Of a stretch of DNA of 64,000 nt, positions 25,569 to 33,742 are shown piece after piece; the first letter of the stretch is position 1; every line of letters starts with the position of its first letter. The stretch lies in assembly GCA_035459025.1 (NCBI GenBank), contig DATHYT010000034.1:1-64000 (forward strand), given 5' to 3'. This stretch comes from JAABQT01 sp035459025 (GTDB lineage Bacteria; Pseudomonadota; Gammaproteobacteria; Burkholderiales; SG8-39). A model generated the notes under the pieces. It was not told where the DNA came from and made no database searches. It saw only the letters and a program-made list of their open reading frames with translations. The translations under genes were made by a program, and so were the position numbers.

Positions 25569-25982
25569 ATGCTCTGGGTCAAGTCGCTGCACATCATCTT
25601 CATCGTCACGTGGTTCGCGGGCCTGTTCTACCTGCCGCGGCTCTTCGTCTATCACGCGCTGTCCCCCGACACGCTGTCGCGCGAGCGCTTCAAGCTGATG
25701 GAGCGCAAGCTCTATTGGGGCATCATGACGCCGAGCGGCGTATTGGCGCTCTTTTTCGGCCTGTGGCTGTGGCTCGGCTGGGGCTTCGGCGGGACATGGC
25801 TCACCGCCAAGCTGGCGCTCGCCGCGCTGCTCGCCGCCTACCACCTGTGGTGCGGCAAGCTGATGCGCGACTTCCGCGACGAGCGCAACCGCCGCTCGCA
25901 CGTCTGGTTCCGCTGGTTCAACGAGTTTCCGGTGCTGGTGCTCTTCGCCGCGGTCTTCCTTGCCGTCTTCAAGCCCGCCTGA
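25569..25982 (+). CDS. hemJ: Protoporphyrinogen IX oxidase HemJ
   Basis: The 137-residue membrane protein has four helices, with the HemJ/UPF0093 signature MLWVKSLHIIFIVTWFAGL and FYLPRLFVYHA. It includes the N-terminal histidine that binds haem b and the later AYHLWCGKLMRDF. It oxidises protoporphyrinogen to protoporphyrin in haem synthesis and replaces HemG or HemY. The start is immediately after the hydrolase stop. The end overlaps rlmL by 23 bases. Confidence 0.93.
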   Translation: MLWVKSLHIIFIVTWFAGLFYLPRLFVYHALSPDTLSRERFKLMERKLYWGIMTPSGVLALFFGLWLWLGWGFGGTWLTAKLALAALLAAYHLWCGKLMRDFRDERNRRSHVWFRWFNEFPVLVLFAAVFLAVFKPA

Positions 25983-27117
25983 GGCGTTCTTCGCCTCCTG
26001 CCCCCGGGGGCTCGAGCCGGTGCTCGCCGCGGAGCTGAGCTCCTTCGGCGCTGCCTCGCCGGCGCCTGTCGCGGGCGGGGTCGCGTTCGGCGGCAGCTGG
26101 GAAACCTGCTACCGCGCGAACCTCTGGTCACGCATTGCCTCGCGCGTGCTATGGCGCGTGGCGAGGTTCGACTACGCATCGGAGGACGAGGTCTACGACG
26201 CGGCGCGCGCGGTGAACTGGTTCGACCTGTTCGACGTGAACCGGACGCTGCGCGTCTCCGTCACGGCGCAGAAGAGCCCGCTGAAGAGCCTGGAGTTCGC
26301 GACGCTGCGCGTGAAGGACGCGGTGTGCGACCGCTTTCGCGACGATGTCGGGCGCCGGCCCGACGTCGATCGCGCCGCGCCCGAGGTGCGCGTGCACCTG
26401 TTCCTCGAGGAAAAGCGCGGCACGCTGTACCTGGACACCTCGGGCGAAGGCCTGTTCAAGCGCGGCTGGCGCATGCAGACGGTGGAAGCGCCGCTGCGCG
26501 AGAACCTGGCGGCAGGGATCGTGATGCTGACGGGCTGGAAGTTCGACCAGCCGCTGCTCGACCCCATGTGCGGGGGCGCGACGCTGCTGGTGGAGGCCGC
26601 GGCGATGGCGCGCGGGCGCGCGCCGGGGATGAAGCGCAGCTTCGGTTTCGAAAAGCTGGATTCGTTCAATGGCGCGCTCTGGAAGTCGCTGCGCGATGAG
26701 GCGGCACAGCCGGCGGCCAAGGCGCCGAAGCTCAGGCTCTTCGGCAGCGATTCCAACGCCGCGGCGCTGACCGCGGCGCGGCGCAACCTCGGCGCCGCGG
26801 GCGTGGAGCGCTGGGTGACGCTGGAAGCGAGCGACGTGCTCTCGCGCAAGGCGCCGGCGGATTCTGGCGTGATGATCGCCAACCCGCCGTATGGCGAGCG
26901 CATCGGCGAGTCCGAGGAGCTGGCGCGCTTCTACCCGAAGCTCGGCGATGCGCTGAAGAGGAACTTCGCCGGCTGGAACTGCTTCTTCTTCACCGCCGAT
27001 CGGCGCATGGAGAAGCTCATTCGCCTGCAGACCTCACGGCGCACGCCGCTCTACAACGGCGCGCTGGAGTGCCGGCTGTTCGAGTTCAGGATCGTGGCGG
27101 GGAGCCACCGGGACTAG
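25960..27117 (+). CDS. rlmL: 23S rRNA (guanine-N2) methyltransferase, RlmL-type (THUMP + methyltransferase)
   Basis: The 385-residue protein has an N-terminal ferredoxin-like/THUMP RNA-binding region (about 8-165) and a Rossmann methyltransferase domain (about 180-375) with DPMCGGATLLVEAA and the base-flipping motif NPPYGERI. It corresponds to the RlmL half of the gammaproteobacterial RlmKL fusion that methylates G2445; the RlmK half is absent. The TTG start lies inside hemJ and an alternative downstream start is possible. It is convergent with the lipoprotein hydrolase, overlapping by four bases. Confidence 0.88.
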   Translation: MPSSSPPEAFFASCPRGLEPVLAAELSSFGAASPAPVAGGVAFGGSWETCYRANLWSRIASRVLWRVARFDYASEDEVYDAARAVNWFDLFDVNRTLRVSVTAQKSPLKSLEFATLRVKDAVCDRFRDDVGRRPDVDRAAPEVRVHLFLEEKRGTLYLDTSGEGLFKRGWRMQTVEAPLRENLAAGIVMLTGWKFDQPLLDPMCGGATLLVEAAAMARGRAPGMKRSFGFEKLDSFNGALWKSLRDEAAQPAAKAPKLRLFGSDSNAAALTAARRNLGAAGVERWVTLEASDVLSRKAPADSGVMIANPPYGERIGESEELARFYPKLGDALKRNFAGWNCFFFTADRRMEKLIRLQTSRRTPLYNGALECRLFEFRIVAGSHRD

Positions 27118-28073
27118 TACAGCAGCGTGAGCAACCGCTCCAGCGCCGCCCGGCGCGCGGGCGGCGTCGGGGCGAGCATCTTCTCTCGCTGCAGGATCTC
27201 GAGAAGCTTGCGCGGCGCGACGTCCTTGTAGCCGACGATCTCGACGTGCCCGGCACCGACCTCGACGTTGGTCACCTGCGGAAACCGGTCGACCACCGGG
27301 TGGTATTGCTCGGCGAGGCTGAAGATGTGGTCGCTTTCGACGCAGGCGCCGTAGGCGTTGCGCCGCCGGCAGGTGCCGCGCTCGTCGGTCACCACCTTGA
27401 GGTAGCGCTGCACGGAGGGCAGCAGCGCGCCCGGCTTGCGGATGAAATCCGAGTGCTTCGTGATTTCGTACCAGTTGTCGCCGGTGATCATCCAGCACAT
27501 GCCGGGCACCGCGCCTAGGCTCAGCCAGTGCAGCGCCGTGAGGCCGCAGTTGCTCGCCACCGCAATGCCGGAGAGCGGCGCCGAGACGGTGGCGAGCCGC
27601 AGGTTCGGATCGGGGTGTCGCCACAGGTGACTGCGCTCGGCCTCGAGCGCCTTGCGCGCCACCAGGCCGCCCATGCTGTGGCCGACGAGCGTGATGCCGC
27701 CGCCGCGCAGCTTGCCATTGAGCTCGTCCAGCGCCGCGATGAGCTGCGCCGAGCTCACCATCAGGCTGTCGCGGTCGTCGTAGCTGAAGCACACGGCCTG
27801 CTGGCCGTGGAACGCGTAGAGCTGCGCCAGCGAGCGGAAATGCCCGGCCGAGCCGTTGCAGCCGTGCACCAGCACGGTCACCGGGTGGTTCGAGTTGAGG
27901 CGGATCGTGCGATCGGGCGAACCCGTGCAGGGACCCAGGCGCGGAATGTTGAGCGCCGTGTCTGGCGCCGGGAGCCGCCCCGGCTCGAGCGGCTGCGGAT
28001 TGGGCACGTGCGGCGGCGAGAGCGCGCAGCCGGCGGCGAAGGCCGCCGTGAGCAAGGCGAAGGCGAGCCGCAT
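27114..28073 (-). CDS. Lipoprotein alpha/beta hydrolase
   Basis: The 319-residue protein begins with a lipoprotein signal (LLTAAFAAGC, lipobox cysteine 16). It continues as an alpha/beta hydrolase with VLVHGCNGSAGHF (oxyanion) and GHSMGGLVARK (nucleophile serine). Six or more further cysteines suggest disulfides outside the cytoplasm. The fold resembles PGAP1/lipase-type esterases; the substrate is unknown. It lies downstream of the small cysteine-rich gene on the same strand. Confidence 0.8.
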   Translation of the reverse strand: MRLAFALLTAAFAAGCALSPPHVPNPQPLEPGRLPAPDTALNIPRLGPCTGSPDRTIRLNSNHPVTVLVHGCNGSAGHFRSLAQLYAFHGQQAVCFSYDDRDSLMVSSAQLIAALDELNGKLRGGGITLVGHSMGGLVARKALEAERSHLWRHPDPNLRLATVSAPLSGIAVASNCGLTALHWLSLGAVPGMCWMITGDNWYEITKHSDFIRKPGALLPSVQRYLKVVTDERGTCRRRNAYGACVESDHIFSLAEQYHPVVDRFPQVTNVEVGAGHVEIVGYKDVAPRKLLEILQREKMLAPTPPARRAALERLLTLLY

Positions 28074-28079
28074 GAGTCG

Positions 28080-28226
28080 CTAGCGGTCCTTGGGTCTTTC
28101 AGCCTGCGGCGCAGGCTGGCTTTCCTCCGGCTTCTTGTAATCGCCGATCACGCCCTTCAGCGGGCAGGCGGAGTACGCCGGGCACTTCTTGCAGCCGACC
28201 GCGAGGGCGACGGGGCACAGGGTCAT
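28080..28226 (-). CDS. Small cysteine-rich protein (48 residues)
   Basis: This is a short gene with a very strong ribosome binding site (AAGGAGG) 7 bases before the ATG. The product has four cysteines in its first half, in the pattern C4, C12, C15 and C21 (GCKKCP and SACPLKGVIGDYKKP). The tail is hydrophilic and ends in RPKDR. The pattern suggests a metal or Fe-S site. I recall similar short proteins in other betaproteobacteria but know no function. Confidence 0.7.
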   Translation of the reverse strand: MTLCPVALAVGCKKCPAYSACPLKGVIGDYKKPEESQPAPQAERPKDR

Positions 28227-28244
28227 GGCAGTCCTCCTTCGATG

Positions 28245-28523
28245 TCAGCGGCCGCGGGGACCCCGCACCGCCGGGTTGAGGCGCTCGATGTCGGCACGCA
28301 CCTGCTGCTGGCTGCGCTCGTAGACGATCTCTCGGCCCATGGCGTTGCCGGCGTAAGCCAACCCGTTTCTCGTGGGGGTGAGCGCGCAGCGCACGTTGTG
28401 CACGCCCTCGCCCAGCACCACCGTGATCACCTCGGCGCGCTTGCTGAACACCACCACGTCCAGGGTCTGGCCGGTGGCGGTGACGCGGACCTTGATTCTC
28501 TCGTCGTGCATGCCGGTGGACAC
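28245..28523 (-). CDS. Conserved hypothetical protein (about 92 residues)
   Basis: The protein is mostly predicted beta strand (HDERIKVRVTATGQTLDVVV, then a serine/arginine-rich helix) and has no signal or membrane segment. An internal ATG at 28511 could be the true start. It follows the alpha/beta hydrolase gene, with one base between stop and GTG. I do not recognise the family. Confidence 0.65.
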   Translation of the reverse strand: MSTGMHDERIKVRVTATGQTLDVVVFSKRAEVITVVLGEGVHNVRCALTPTRNGLAYAGNAMGREIVYERSQQQVRADIERLNPAVRGPRGR

Positions 28524-28524
28524 T

Positions 28525-29463
28525 CTACAGCTTTGCGCGGAACTGCAGGTAATCCAGGGCCGCTCTTTCCGGCGCCTCGATCATCGGCACGTGCCCCACG
28601 CCCTGCATCATGACCACGTCGGACTTGATCAGCAGCATCTGCAGGATGCCAGCGGTCCCGGGATGCAGCACCCGGTCCTGCTGGCCCCAGACCACGAGCG
28701 ACGGCACGGCGAGGCCGCGGATGCGCTCCTCCACCGAGTCGGCGGCGAGCTGCTTCAGGATGCGCGCCTCGAGCGCGTAGTTCCTGACGCGCTCCTGCGC
28801 CACCACGTCGAGAAACGGCCGCGGGATCATCAGCGGCTTCGCCGTGAGCAGCGAGACCAAATGCGCGAAGTCGTCCTCGTCCTGCACCAGCATCGGGTTT
28901 TCGCCCGTTTCCGACACCCTCCTGAGCACTTCGCTCGGCGGCGCGCTCCACACGCCTGCGGCGCTGAGCAGCCACAGGCTCTCGACTTCCCTGGGATGCA
29001 GCGCGGCGTAGGTGAGGGCGATGTGCCCGCCCATGGAGTTGCCGCCGAGGTGCAGCTTCGACACGCCGAGCGCGCGAGCGAAGGCGCGCAGGCGCTCGGC
29101 CTGCGCGGGCGGCGCGTAGTCGGCCTGCGGCGGTTTGGAGGATTCGCCGAAGCCGATGTGGTCGGGCACGATGACGCGAAAGCGCGGCGTGAGGTACTTG
29201 GCGACGCGCGTGAAGTTGTCCTTGTTGCCGCCGAAGCCGTGCAGCAGGAGGAGCGGCGCGCCCCGGCCGCCTTCCAGGTAGACGTAGGTCAGGCCGTTGG
29301 CGAGCGTGAGCTCCCTGCGCTCGAGCCCGGCGAGGCGCCGCTCGTATTCGAGCGCGACACGCACCGCGCGCTCGGGAGCGGCGGTGTACAGGTACACGCC
29401 CGCGCCCAGCACGAGCGCGCCCAGCACGCCCAGGGCGGCCAGCACCCACTTCAGGACGCGCAT
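28525..29463 (-). CDS. Membrane-anchored alpha/beta hydrolase
   Basis: The 312-residue protein has an N-terminal membrane helix (about 5-27) and an alpha/beta hydrolase fold with LLLLHGFGGNKDNF, PDHIGFGESSKP, the nucleophile elbow GGNSMGGHIAL, an acid in GQQDRVLHP and the histidine in GVGHVPMIEAP. It resembles lipases and esterases of the MhpC/PHA-depolymerase-like group, acting on the membrane or in the periplasm. Its ATG overlaps the DUF2214 stop. Substrate unknown. Confidence 0.85.
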   Translation of the reverse strand: MRVLKWVLAALGVLGALVLGAGVYLYTAAPERAVRVALEYERRLAGLERRELTLANGLTYVYLEGGRGAPLLLLHGFGGNKDNFTRVAKYLTPRFRVIVPDHIGFGESSKPPQADYAPPAQAERLRAFARALGVSKLHLGGNSMGGHIALTYAALHPREVESLWLLSAAGVWSAPPSEVLRRVSETGENPMLVQDEDDFAHLVSLLTAKPLMIPRPFLDVVAQERVRNYALEARILKQLAADSVEERIRGLAVPSLVVWGQQDRVLHPGTAGILQMLLIKSDVVMMQGVGHVPMIEAPERAALDYLQFRAKL

Positions 29464-29915
29464 CAGCCGAAAAAGCCGATGCCGCGCGCCGTCATGGCGG
29501 CGCAGGCGAGGATCAGCACGATGCCGACCAGCTCGAGGTGCATCAGGCGCAGCAACCGGCGGCGCCGCGCCTCGCTCAGCACCGGCGCGTGCCCCTGGCG
29601 CAGGGCGCCGCGCCACGACATGAACTCGAGCGTCGGCGGAATCGACGCGAGGCCCACGCCGAGGAACAGCACCAGCTTGGCGAGGAACGGCCAGCTGTGG
29701 AAGTAGTAGCTCGCGCCCTTCTCGAGATAGAACACGCGCAGCAGCCCGACGAGCAGCACCACGCCCGAGGACAGGCCGAAGAACATGTCGGTGAGCTGCA
29801 GGCGCCGCGCGGCGCGCACGCCGAGCTCGCCCCGGATAAGAACGAACTCGATCGCCAGCGTCGCCACCAGCGTGAACGCGGCGAGGTGGTGCAGGAATGC
29901 GAGCAGCGTGCCCAT
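29463..29915 (-). CDS. DUF2214 family membrane protein
   Basis: The 150-residue protein has four hydrophobic helices. The start LLAFLHHLAAFTLVATLAIE and the LQLTDMFFGLSSGVVLLVGL segment match DUF2214, membrane proteins of unknown role with a conserved histidine pair in helix 1 that could bind haem. It overlaps the downstream hydrolase by one base. Confidence 0.82.
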   Translation of the reverse strand: MGTLLAFLHHLAAFTLVATLAIEFVLIRGELGVRAARRLQLTDMFFGLSSGVVLLVGLLRVFYLEKGASYYFHSWPFLAKLVLFLGVGLASIPPTLEFMSWRGALRQGHAPVLSEARRRRLLRLMHLELVGIVLILACAAMTARGIGFFG

Positions 29916-29918
29916 CGC

Positions 29919-30131
29919 CTACTTGCGGCCGCCGACCAGAATCAGGACCACGCCGAGGGCGATCGCGCCCACGCCGGCCCACACCGGGACGTTGACGCGC
30001 TCTTTCGCCTTCACCGACAGCTGCACCGGCCCGAGCTTCACGTCGCGCCGCTCCTTGGTGTAGGTGAAGCCGCCGTACACGAGGCCCAGGGTGCCGGCGA
30101 CGATCAGGGCGATGCCGAGGATCTTCTTCAT
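29919..30131 (-). CDS. DUF3185-like small membrane protein
   Basis: The 70-residue protein has two membrane helices (about 4-22 and 50-67) around a short loop (TYTKERRDVKLGPVQLSVK). This layout matches DUF3185-type proteins. Function unknown. It is 3 bases upstream of the DUF2214 gene and 7 bases downstream of a zinc-ribbon gene, so it sits in an operon of small membrane proteins. Confidence 0.75.
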   Translation of the reverse strand: MKKILGIALIVAGTLGLVYGGFTYTKERRDVKLGPVQLSVKAKERVNVPVWAGVGAIALGVVLILVGGRK

Positions 30132-30138
30132 GGCGCCA

Positions 30139-30468
30139 TTATTCCATTGCGGGAGGCGCCGCGCGCGGCCGGAAGCGCGGCCAGCGCCGCAGCCAGGTGC
30201 GCTCGACGGTGTAGATCGCGGCCGCGCCCGCCATGCCGAGCGCGAGCGCGGCGAGCAGCAGCCCCTGGCTCTGGCGCGCGTAGGCGAGGGCGGCGAGCGC
30301 CACGGCGCCGCCGACGCTCGCCAGCACGAGCGCGGTCTCCGCCGGGTGCACGTTCATCTCCAGTTGCCCGAGGCAATGCGAGCAGTCGAGGTTCATGCGT
30401 GCGATCAGGGAACGGGCGGGCTTCGTCTCGCCCAGGTCGGTGCCGCAGAGCGGGCAGCGGGTGTCCAT
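30139..30468 (-). CDS. Zinc-ribbon membrane protein
   Basis: The 109-residue protein starts with a treble-clef-like ribbon, CPLCG at residues 5-9 and CSHC at about 29-32. Two membrane helices follow (about 46-62 and 70-87), then a basic tail. No family name is recognised. It resembles the next gene upstream in plan, and both could be metal- or redox-responsive membrane proteins. Confidence 0.7.
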   Translation of the reverse strand: MDTRCPLCGTDLGETKPARSLIARMNLDCSHCLGQLEMNVHPAETALVLASVGGAVALAALAYARQSQGLLLAALALGMAGAAAIYTVERTWLRRWPRFRPRAAPPAME

Positions 30469-30475
30469 CAGTGGC

Positions 30476-30799
30476 TCAGGCCCCGGGGAGGTTCAGGTCC
30501 TGAACCGAGAAGTCGCGCCGGCACTGCGCGCAACGGTAGCGCCGGCGCCCGAGCAGCGCGGCGGCCTGCGCGCGCTGGCGCGGACGCAGGTAGATCCAGG
30601 CGGCGAGGGCGATGACGGCGAGCACGGCGTACGGCTCGCCGGTGTCCGGCGTCGCCCACAGGAAGGCGAGCAAGCAGGCCAGGGCGACCCAGAGCAGCAG
30701 CTCGACCGCGACATAGCGCGCGGCGCTGAAGCTCGGGTCCGGCGGGTCCTCGTAGCGCAGCAGGAAGCCGCAGGCCGGGCAGGTCTTCGCCTCCTGCAC
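30476..30799 (-). CDS. Zinc-ribbon membrane protein
   Basis: The 107-residue protein has CPACG near the start, two membrane helices (about 30-48 and 57-71) and a second ribbon at the end (CAQCRRDF). The start is a GTG 15 bases after the pilU stop. Together with the 109-residue neighbour it forms a pair of ribbon-plus-helices proteins. Function unknown. Confidence 0.7.
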   Translation of the reverse strand: MQEAKTCPACGFLLRYEDPPDPSFSAARYVAVELLLWVALACLLAFLWATPDTGEPYAVLAVIALAAWIYLRPRQRAQAAALLGRRRYRCAQCRRDFSVQDLNLPGA

Positions 30800-30814
30800 C
30801 GCCGGGCGCGCGCG

Positions 30815-31951
30815 CTACACGATGTCGAGATGCTCGATGCCCTTGGACAGGTCCTTGTCCTTGGCTTCCTTGCCGTGCAGCTTGATGGCGAGGCGCACCT
30901 CGTTGGTCGAATCGGCGAACCGCAGCGCGTCCTCGTAGCCGATGCGCCCCTGCTCGTAGAGGTCGAACAGCGCCTGGTCGAAGGTCTGCATGCCCAGCTC
31001 CCTCGACTTCTTCATGATCTCCTTGATGCCGTGCACCTCGCCCTTGAAGATCAGGTCGCCGATCAGGGGCGAATTGAGCAGCACCTCCACCGCGGCGGCG
31101 CGCCCGCGCCCCTCCTTCACCGGGATCAGGCGCTGCGAGATCACCGCCTTCAGGTTGAGCGACAGGTCCATCAGCAGCTGCTGGCGGCGCTCCTCGGGGA
31201 AGAAGTTGATGATCCGGTCCATCGCCTGGTTGGAGTTGTTGGCGTGCAGCGTTCCCAGGCACAGGTGACCGGTCTCGGCGAAGGCGATGGCGTGCTCCAT
31301 CACCTCGCGGTCGCGGATCTCGCCGATCAGGATCACATCGGGCGCCTGGCGCAGCGTGTTCTTCAGCGCCGCCTCCCAGGAGTCGGTGTCCACGCCCACC
31401 TCGCGCTGCGTGATGATGCAGTTCTTGTGCGGATGCACGTACTCCACCGGGTCCTCGATGGTGATGATGTGGCCATGCGAGTTCTCGTTGCGGTAGCCGA
31501 TCATCGCTGCGAGCGAGGTCGACTTGCCCGAGCCCGTGCCGCCGACGAAGATCACGAGCCCGCGCTTGGTCATCGCCACGTCCCTCAGCACCGGCGGCAG
31601 CTTCAAGTCCTCGAAGTTCGGAATCGTGGTGGTGATGACGCGCAGCACCATGCCGACATTGCCCTGCTGCACGAACGTGTTGACGCGAAAGCGCCCGATG
31701 CCCGCCGGGTTGATGGCGAAGTTGCACTCCTTCTTCGATTCGAACTCGGCTGCCTGCTTGTCGTTCATGATCGAGCGCGCGAGCATCGAGGTATGCTGCG
31801 GCGACAACCCCTGCTGCGACACCGGCGTCATCTTGCCGTCGATCTTCATCGCCGGCGGGTAGCCGGTGGTGATGAACAGGTCCGAGCCCTTCTTCGCGAC
31901 CAGGGCGCGCAGCAGGTCGTACATGAACTTGGTGGCTTGTTCGCGTTCCAT
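30815..31951 (-). CDS. pilU: Type IV pilus retraction ATPase-like PilU
   Basis: The 378-residue GspE-family ATPase has Walker A (GGTGSGKST), the Asp box (IIPNFED...), Walker B region (ILIGEIRDRE) and the His box (TGHLCLGTLHANNSNQAMD). It is PilU rather than PilT by sequence and by its place directly downstream of pilT. PilU assists PilT in depolymerising pili during twitching and DNA uptake. It lies 28 bases downstream of pilT and acts at the cytoplasmic face of the pilus machine. Confidence 0.94.
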   Translation of the reverse strand: MEREQATKFMYDLLRALVAKKGSDLFITTGYPPAMKIDGKMTPVSQQGLSPQHTSMLARSIMNDKQAAEFESKKECNFAINPAGIGRFRVNTFVQQGNVGMVLRVITTTIPNFEDLKLPPVLRDVAMTKRGLVIFVGGTGSGKSTSLAAMIGYRNENSHGHIITIEDPVEYVHPHKNCIITQREVGVDTDSWEAALKNTLRQAPDVILIGEIRDREVMEHAIAFAETGHLCLGTLHANNSNQAMDRIINFFPEERRQQLLMDLSLNLKAVISQRLIPVKEGRGRAAAVEVLLNSPLIGDLIFKGEVHGIKEIMKKSRELGMQTFDQALFDLYEQGRIGYEDALRFADSTNEVRLAIKLHGKEAKDKDLSKGIEHLDIV

Positions 31952-31979
31952 CGCGTTCTCCTACGCTGTGCTTGCCGTC

Positions 31980-33023
31980 TCAGCCGGCAAAGGCATCCTT
32001 GTTCATCGCCTTGCCGCGCGCCTCGCCCATCGACACCACGTTGCGCCGCACGAGGTCCTGCAGGTTCTGGTCGAGCGTCTGCATGCCGATCTGCGCGCCG
32101 GTCTGGATCGCCGAGTACATCTGCGCGATCTTGTTCTCGCGGATCAGGTTGCGGATCGCCGGCGTGCCGATCATGATCTCGTGCGCCGCGACGCGTCCCG
32201 CGCCGTCCTTGGTCTTCAGCAGCGTCTGCGAAATCACCGCGCGCAAGCTTTCCGAGAGCATGGCGCGCACCATTTCCTTCTCGGCCGCGGGAAACACGTC
32301 GACGATGCGGTCCACGGTCTTCGCCGCGCTGCTCGTGTGCAGCGTGCCGAACACCAAGTGTCCGGTTTCCGCGCCGGTGAGCGCCAGGCGGATGGTCTCC
32401 AGGTCGCGCATCTCGCCCACCAGGATCGAGTCCGGGTCCTCGCGCAGCGCGCTCCTCAGCGCGTTGGAGAACGACAGCGTGTGCGGCCCGACCTCGCGCT
32501 GGTTGATCAGGCATTTCTTGGACTCGTGCACGAACTCGATCGGGTCCTCGATGGTGAGGATGTGGCCTTCCTCGTTCTCGTTGATGTGGTTGATCATCGC
32601 CGCGAGCGTCGTCGACTTGCCCGAGCCCGTCGGCCCGGTCACCAGCACGATGCCGCGCGGGTATTCCGAGATCTCGGTGAAGATCTTCGGGCATTTCAGC
32701 TCCTCGAGCGACAGCACCTTGGTCGGGATGGTCCGCAGCACCGCGGCGGCGCCGCGCTGCTGCACGAAGGCATTGACGCGAAAGCGCGCGAGGTTGGGCA
32801 CGGCGAAGGAGAAGTCGCACTCCAGGTTCTCCTCGTAGAACTTGCGCTGCCCGTCGTTCATGATGTCGTAGATCATGCTGTGCACGTCCTTGTGCTCCAG
32901 CGCGGGGACGTTGATGCGCTTGACGTCGCCGTGCACGCGCACCATCGGCGGCAGGCCCGAGGACAAGTGCAGGTCCGAGGCCTTGTTCTTGACGACAAAC
33001 GCAAGCAATTCAGTGAGATCCAT
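31980..33023 (-). CDS. pilT: Type IV pilus retraction ATPase PilT
   Basis: The 347-residue hexameric ATPase shows Walker A (GPTGSGKSTTLAA), Asp box, GEMRDLETIRLALTGAETGH (Walker B and His box) and the AIRNLIRENK helix typical of PilT. It powers pilus retraction. The ATG at 33023 matches the family start MDLTELLAF; the longer frame would overlap the divergent yggS gene. Divergent yggS-proC and downstream pilU are the standard arrangement. Confidence 0.95.
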   Translation of the reverse strand: MDLTELLAFVVKNKASDLHLSSGLPPMVRVHGDVKRINVPALEHKDVHSMIYDIMNDGQRKFYEENLECDFSFAVPNLARFRVNAFVQQRGAAAVLRTIPTKVLSLEELKCPKIFTEISEYPRGIVLVTGPTGSGKSTTLAAMINHINENEEGHILTIEDPIEFVHESKKCLINQREVGPHTLSFSNALRSALREDPDSILVGEMRDLETIRLALTGAETGHLVFGTLHTSSAAKTVDRIVDVFPAAEKEMVRAMLSESLRAVISQTLLKTKDGAGRVAAHEIMIGTPAIRNLIRENKIAQMYSAIQTGAQIGMQTLDQNLQDLVRRNVVSMGEARGKAMNKDAFAG

Positions 33024-33029
33024 TACAAT
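33024..33029 (+). promoter_or_regulatory. Predicted -10 box (TACAAT) for yggS-proC-yggT
   Basis: TACAAT begins one base from the pilT start codon and lies 26 bases before the yggS ATG, followed by CCCCCGCG. Its -35 region would fall inside pilT. It is one of several TANAAT boxes with a C/G-rich discriminator in this window. Confidence 0.45.
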
Positions 33030-33055
33030 CCCCCGCGAGACGGTCCGGGCAAAGT

Positions 33056-33742
33056 ATGGGGTCAATCGCGCAGAACTTGCAAGCCGTGAAGTCACGCATC
33101 GCCGAGGCCGAACGCGTCGCAGGACGCGCCCCGGGCGTGGTGGCGCTGCTCGCGGTGTCCAAGACCCATGCGCCGGAGCGGATCGGCGAGGCCTGCGCCG
33201 CCGGCCAGCGCGCGTTCGGCGAGAACTATGTCCAGGAGGCGCTCGACAAGATGGCGCACCTCGCCGCGCTGCCGCTCGAATGGCACCTCGTGGGGCCGCT
33301 CCAGAGCAACAAGACGCGCGCGGTGGCCGAGCGCTTCGACTGGGTGCACACCGTGGACCGCGAAAAGACCGCGCGGCGCCTTGCCGAGCAGCGCCCGGCG
33401 GGGCGGGCGCCGCTCAACGTGCTGATCCAGGTGAACGTCTCGGGCGAGGCGTCCAAGAGCGGCGTCGCGCCGGCGCAGGCGGCCGCGCTGGCCGCGGCGA
33501 TCGCACCGCTCAAGAACCTGCGTCTGCGGGGGTTGATGGCGATTCCGGAGCCCGGCGCGCCACCGTCGCGCTTCACCGAGATCGGCGCCCTGTTCGAGGG
33601 GCTGCGGGGCGAGTTCGGGCTGGACACGCTGTCGCTGGGCATGAGCGAGGACTTGGAGGCGGCGATCGCCGCGGGCTCCACCATGGTCAGGATCGGCACC
33701 GCGATCTTCGGGGAGCGGCGCAAGGTGAGGCACGCGGCATGA
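33056..33742 (+). CDS. yggS: PLP homeostasis protein (YggS/PipY)
   Basis: The 228-residue single-domain alanine-racemase-fold protein has the PLP lysine at K36 (LLAVSKTHAPE), GENYVQEALDK, WHLVGPLQSNK, LRGLMAIP and the phosphate-binding SMGMSEDLEAAI equivalent (LSLGMSEDLEAA). It binds pyridoxal phosphate without enzyme activity and buffers the cofactor pool. It is followed, with overlap, by proC. Confidence 0.95.
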   Translation: MGSIAQNLQAVKSRIAEAERVAGRAPGVVALLAVSKTHAPERIGEACAAGQRAFGENYVQEALDKMAHLAALPLEWHLVGPLQSNKTRAVAERFDWVHTVDREKTARRLAEQRPAGRAPLNVLIQVNVSGEASKSGVAPAQAAALAAAIAPLKNLRLRGLMAIPEPGAPPSRFTEIGALFEGLRGEFGLDTLSLGMSEDLEAAIAAGSTMVRIGTAIFGERRKVRHAA

